Source: Solea solea (taxonomy: Eukaryota; Chordata; Actinopteri; Pleuronectiformes; Soleidae). From it: a DNA stretch of 64,000 nucleotides. The notes below the pieces were generated by a model. That model did no database searches and was not told where the DNA came from. It saw only the letters and a program-made list of their open reading frames with translations. The stretch is taken from NCBI RefSeq assembly GCF_958295425.1, contig NC_081135.1:23444180-23508179 (forward strand), given 5' to 3'. Numbering within the stretch: position 1 is the first letter of the stretch; each line of letters opens with the position of its first letter. Both the position numbers and the translations under genes were made by a program. This document shows, piece by piece, positions 59,863 through 64,000 of this stretch.

Positions 59863-61867
59863 GTGCAAGATAAGTCAACCAGTCATGGAACTATAACTAC
59901 ATTTAAAAAAAAAAAACATATCTTAACCCATAGTGCCCACACAGCACGTTAAATTGCCGTTGGAAATAATACACAACTCCTTATATAGACATCTTGGGGG
60001 GTTGTGTTTATAGGTCACATCTATACATATTATTGTGTTGTTGAGTCAAAGTTATTATTAATTTTATATTGCATATTTAAAAAAAAAATAGCAATAGTGA
60101 TAATTGTGCAGAAGTCACAAAATAGACCATTCTGCTTCCATATTAAAAACAGCCAAGTGAACTTTAAACTGTGACGTTTCCCAAATTAATTTTTTTAAAT
60201 ATTTTGAGTATAGGTTTTGCTCAGTTTTGTTTATATACTTAATAACATAAGACACTCTACATTGCACATTCTTATAGCCTCTGTATATCTGAAAATCACA
60301 CTCAATGTCATGCATACTACAGCTTGAAACATAGCTCCAAACTTAATTTTTCAAAGTCATGGATTCATAATGCAGCCTCATCCTGAGACAAACACATACT
60401 TTAACCGACTGAGGTACAATGTGTGTGAAGAGCAGTCAAACAAACCCCCCTCTGACTACTTCCACTGGTTATTCATACAGTATGACACAGTCCAGCCTTC
60501 TTTTATTATTGCAGGAGATCATAAGACCAGTTTCATGACTCATTAGCCACAGTTTTACCATAAAGAACAATGAGCTAATGAAACTATAGCCACCTTTACA
60601 TAAATGTATGTCCCCTTTTTATTTCACATAATATGACTTAAAAGCCACATTCATTTATGTCATTATGTTTTTCAACATAATTAAACTGCACTGTTGAGAT
60701 CACTTTGCAGCATCAGTATCAGCTACACCTCTGTAATTGGGCAGATCTTTCTTTTTTTTGAGAGAGAGAGAGGCGCTGCGAAATACACCCCTGCAACTTT
60801 AATAAGTTCCAGAGTCCTCGGCTCCAGGTTGCTGCTCCCAAGGTGCTGGTCTGAGTTAGCTAACATTTATCACATAAACATCTAACACCACTCCTGCTAA
60901 AGCAGACAAATGCCTTCCTGCTCTGCAATCCCTTTCGTAGCCATCAGAATCAGGGCAACAAATCCAGCTTTAATAGTTATCTATGGAGTCTCTCGCATGC
61001 AATGAACACCTACATTTATTTCTCTGCTTTCACCCGATGAGGGTAAGTGGATCAATTAGTGAAGACTACAAGTTCAGCATCTTTACACATAGTATCAATT
61101 GTTAAGTTGAGCAACAGCAGGTCCCTAGATTATCACAGATACTTTGGCTCGCTCCCATCCCTCCTTCTCTCCTTCCTCTAGATCCAAAGCTAGCCTCATT
61201 ACAAATGATCTTCTGATACACACAACCTTGGCACACACCTTCGAGCTAATCGCCCACAGATTGATTTTTAATTAGTAACACTTTTGGATGGTGGCCAACT
61301 CAAATGGACTTTTATGAAAAACTAATCACCTTTTAGCTTTTAAGTGTTAAAAGGTGTCAGCAGATGGTTTGAAGCGGTTTAACGGTGTTGAGATCGTCAC
61401 AACAAATGAAAATTGCTGAAACATAATTATTCACAAGTTTACTCAGATGTGAATTAGAGTTAGATCACCTCAGAGTTTATGAAGTTCTGTGCTAAGAGAA
61501 CAAGTGGGGATGAAATAAAAACTGGGCCGGGTCAAAAAGAGAATTGGGCCAGTGAAATGTCAGTCCACATTAAACAAACAGGTCGGATGAGCCCAAAAAG
61601 GTGCACCCAGTGAGTTCATCTGGCATGAGTTCATTATCAAAGTGCACCCAGCTTTGATAAAGTGGGCCAGTATTTGATGGCAGAAGGAGACATGCGCAAC
61701 ATCTGCAACATTTTATGCCCAGATGTACTCACTGTGATCTTCTGGGTTTGGCCCAAGAAAAATGTCTACACAGGAAAACTTGTCCCACACAATTACATAG
61801 AGACTATTAGCTATGTTTTCATTTGATGTTTTCATCATCTAATGTTGTATGTTAAAGCTCATTTCAG
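59863..61867. other. Noncoding DNA with a decayed tandem segment
   Basis: No gene recognised; frames at most 66 codons. A 61523-61670 subsegment has repeated words (TGGGCCAG at 61545 and 61663; GTGCACCCAG at 61601 and 61642; GAGTTCAT twice), as in an eroded minisatellite. Confidence 0.4.
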
Positions 61868-62070
61868 TTAGAATTAGAATTCATTGGATTTGCACACGAA
61901 ACAAACAACAATTTTACTTTAGCAGTTAACCCTTTCTTATGACACACCAGTAGTGAACACATAAACCAGGAGCAGTGGGCAGCACATATACAACTGGGTT
62001 ACCTTGCTCAGGGGCACCTCAGCCCTTGACCCATGTCCCTGGATTCAAACTGGCAACCCTTGAGATAGTG
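61868..62070 (-). mobile_element. tRNA-derived SINE, minus strand, 5' end eroded
   Basis: On the minus strand the B-box-like AGTTTGAATCC (62041-62051) is followed by CTGAGGTGCCCCTGAGCAAG, TGCTGCCCACTGCTCCTGGT, TTATGTGTTCACTACTGGTG, GGGTTAACTGC and the tail TTGTTTGTTTCGTGTGCAAA then GAATTCTAATTCTAAC. This order is typical of a very abundant fish SINE whose tail repeats 'ATTCTA'. The A box is not recognisable, so the 5' end is truncated or decayed. Confidence 0.75.
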
Positions 62071-62555
62071 AGATAAGAGAATTTCTATACCGCATTGTGT
62101 ATATTTGTACATCATAATTAGCAATTTGCTAGCATCATTTATTATGGAATTATTTTAGATACTGTGAGGTAAATGCCAACTTTAATACCCCAGATTACAG
62201 GTTTGCCATTGGTGACAAAAATGGCAGAATTTCAAGAGCATTTATAGCATAATATGAAGCAAGCATGAATCTATGTTTCTGACACAAATACAAACTTACA
62301 GTATATTTCTCTTTCATTTTCACTGCAAGGTATGACCTTAAATACCAACTATGTAAATTCACAATGAGTTCTAGATTTAGGTGTTTTTAAAGAAATGGGA
62401 AATATCTGTGCAAATCCTGTTTTCACTATATGTTACATGACATACATACATGTGCGTTTGCATTTTTGTGCTATATTTGTCTGTATGTGTTTACCTTGCT
62501 GGAGGGGGTGTTCATACTTTCCAGGGTGTTCAGAGCTTCACACACTCGCTGTAGC

Positions 62556-62557
<2 letters not shown>
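62071..62557. other. Noncoding DNA, no gene recognised
   Basis: AT-rich; no recognised feature. Confidence 0.45.

Positions 62558-62588
<31 letters not shown>
62558..62588. repeat. CA microsatellite
   Basis: About 15 CA units. Overlapping frames reading Thr-His repeats are artefacts. Confidence 0.95.
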
Positions 62589-62590
<2 letters not shown>

Positions 62591-63734
62591 CACATCTGAC
62601 CTAACAATCCACTCAACAGTAATTTATCTGTGTGATCCATCATTATCATGTTTTATTATGGCCACCTTTGGAGATATAATTCACAAATAGGCGCACGCTC
62701 CACAGATGACAGTGAGGGAGAGGGATGTCCTTTACCTTCGTCCTCTGCCAGGAGCTTTCAGGAGTCTCCGCGGCCCTATATGCTAGAGACCAGACCCTGG
62801 AATGGGCAGGGACACTGGGGATCTGGGGAGCAGGGGCATGCCCTGTTAGCCCACTGCATTATGGGCCAGCAGGACTCCCATTAAATGCCAGAGAGAAAGA
62901 GAAAAACACCACAGCAACAGCAGAGCGTTGTCCGTGCCATGTCACATGACCACCTTTGTATTCTATAGCCATAACTCACTGCCTGTGTGCAGGGATTGAT
63001 CCCGAGCTGGACACTCCCAGGAGAAGCCCTGGCACTCAGTGGAGTTTGATCCCACAGATTAATGCAATAGGGATTCCCGGTCCAGGTCTTTGTCTCTAGC
63101 CAAACACTTAACGTCCCCCGAATTTGTATCCAGTAAAGGTTGGGACCCATGTTTATTTGGGTAATGAATTGCTGTAATTAATGCACCTATTGATTCCCCC
63201 TCAGTGTCTTCTACAAAGGCCAGGCCGATTTCTAATTTAAAGGGAGTGGGGGTGTTAGCAAGAAGATGAGAGAAGGGGAGGAGAGAAAACCTCAGTATAG
63301 GCAAAACAATTGCACTATGTGCTTGAAGAATGAGGGTGTAATTGTTCGATGAATCATATTTGAATACTTTCAATTAAATATTTCAAGTTGAGGGCATTTG
63401 GTCTTTGTCCATGCCGTTATATCACTCTGGTTACCATCTTGTGTTGTAATAAAAATGTAAATCCTTGTAGGGCATCTGAGAGTCGAGTGGCATCTCAGTG
63501 GTTTGGTGTTCCAGTAATAACCACAATGCAATTCTCTCAGACGAACAGGCGTGAGTACATTAGCATAGTATTTTCCCCTGGAATTATTATTATTATTATA
63601 CTAATCTCCATCACTGCGTCCTATCAAAAATACTACATGCATTTACAAAAACTTTTACTGAACATGAAACAATGTCCTTTAAGGGCAGCGGATTTTACAG
63701 TAGAAAATTCAGTATTTTCTTTCAGGCTACATCA
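62589..63734. other. Noncoding DNA, no gene recognised
   Basis: The 62690-62900 part is GC-richer and repeat-free. Minus-strand frames of 89 and 104 codons (62881-63373) show no domain. A 179-codon plus-strand frame (63388-63927) crosses an ATT repeat and the GT/G tract and is not protein-like. Confidence 0.4.
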
Positions 63735-63747
63735 TGTGTGTATATGT

Positions 63748-63778
<31 letters not shown>

Positions 63779-63782
63779 GGGG
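63735..63782. repeat. GT microsatellite ending in a run of 21 G
   Basis: About 13 GT units with one TATA break are followed directly by 21 G (63762-63782). A candidate G-quadruplex. Confidence 0.95.
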
Positions 63783-64000
63783 TACGTTAAGTGTGACTTT
63801 TCTTTTGTTGGACATGGCTCCTTTAAACACTGTTTATGTCCTTTCCCTTGCTGTGAGGCTGTGTGGCTGTGCCCTGTGTAAACACCTGGTCACTGCTGCT
63901 GTGGAGCGTCTGACCACAGAACAATGAACAGCCAGCTGGTCTATCTATTATTGTTTGTTGAGCTTCACCTCAAGAATTGTATTCACCCCCCTGTGAGTAA
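63783..64000. other. Noncoding window edge
   Basis: Nothing recognised in the last 218 bases. Confidence 0.4.

Noticed and set aside
63388..63927. 179-codon open frame (longest in window)
   Set aside because: It crosses an ATT repeat (poly-Ile) and the GT/G tract (Val-Cys and Gly runs). It has no domain and is a chance frame.
1..64000. CRISPR array, operon or prophage-like system
   Set aside because: No regularly spaced direct repeats, no long ORFs and no ribosome-binding sites; every sign points to a fish nuclear gene desert.
1..64000. Known microRNA genes
   Set aside because: I looked for mature sequences of common families (let-7, miR-9, -10, -124, -125, -137, -204 and others) and found no full match. 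The 20688 hairpin is too perfect and matches none.

Overview
The window reads as a stretch of ray-finned (teleost) fish nuclear DNA, most likely a gene desert or a very long intron. The base composition is AT-rich. Simple repeats are very frequent: CA/GT, GA/CT, AT, GAA, GGA, and homopolymers. Degraded transposable elements of kinds familiar from percomorph-like fish genomes are scattered through it. These are tRNA-derived SINEs, a retroelement tail ending in GTGACCCTCATG...GGATAAAG, small hAT-type elements with TAGGGCTGGGC-like ends, TTAA-bounded MITE-like elements, and one L2/CR1-like LINE 3' end. I found no bacterial operon structure, rRNA, CRISPR array or functional tRNA gene. The family assignments rest on remembered consensus words, not on a search.

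Layout. 1-15 kb is mostly single-copy noncoding DNA, with one hAT-like remnant (3.38 kb) and one retroelement tail (8.34 kb). 15.9-24.5 kb is richer in elements: a hAT MITE with visible terminal inverted repeats and target-site duplication, a hAT end next to an interstitial telomere-like tract, a CA-bounded repeat, and a perfect 30-bp inverted repeat. It also holds the best hint of protein-coding DNA, a GC-richer minus-strand segment at 17.4-18.0 kb. 24.5-33.4 kb and 34.6-43.4 kb are long, almost element-free blocks. Their short motif islands (CTCF-like sites, a nuclear-receptor-like inverted repeat, a possible isolated exon) are what one expects of regulatory DNA around a developmental gene. 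43.5-46 kb is dominated by simple repeats. 46-55 kb is again mostly unique and contains a TAATT-rich cluster near 50.3 kb, two SINE-type fragments, and a pair of RFX X-box-like sites at 54.4-54.6 kb. 55.8-59.9 kb is a dense transposon graveyard. The last 4 kb holds a minus-strand SINE and a GT tract running into 21 G.

No complete protein-coding gene could be supported. Most open frames under about 180 codons lie across microsatellites or look like chance frames. Two places deserve a transcript check: 17.44-18.0 kb (minus strand) and 38.48-38.57 kb (plus strand). All regulatory-site calls are motif matches by eye.
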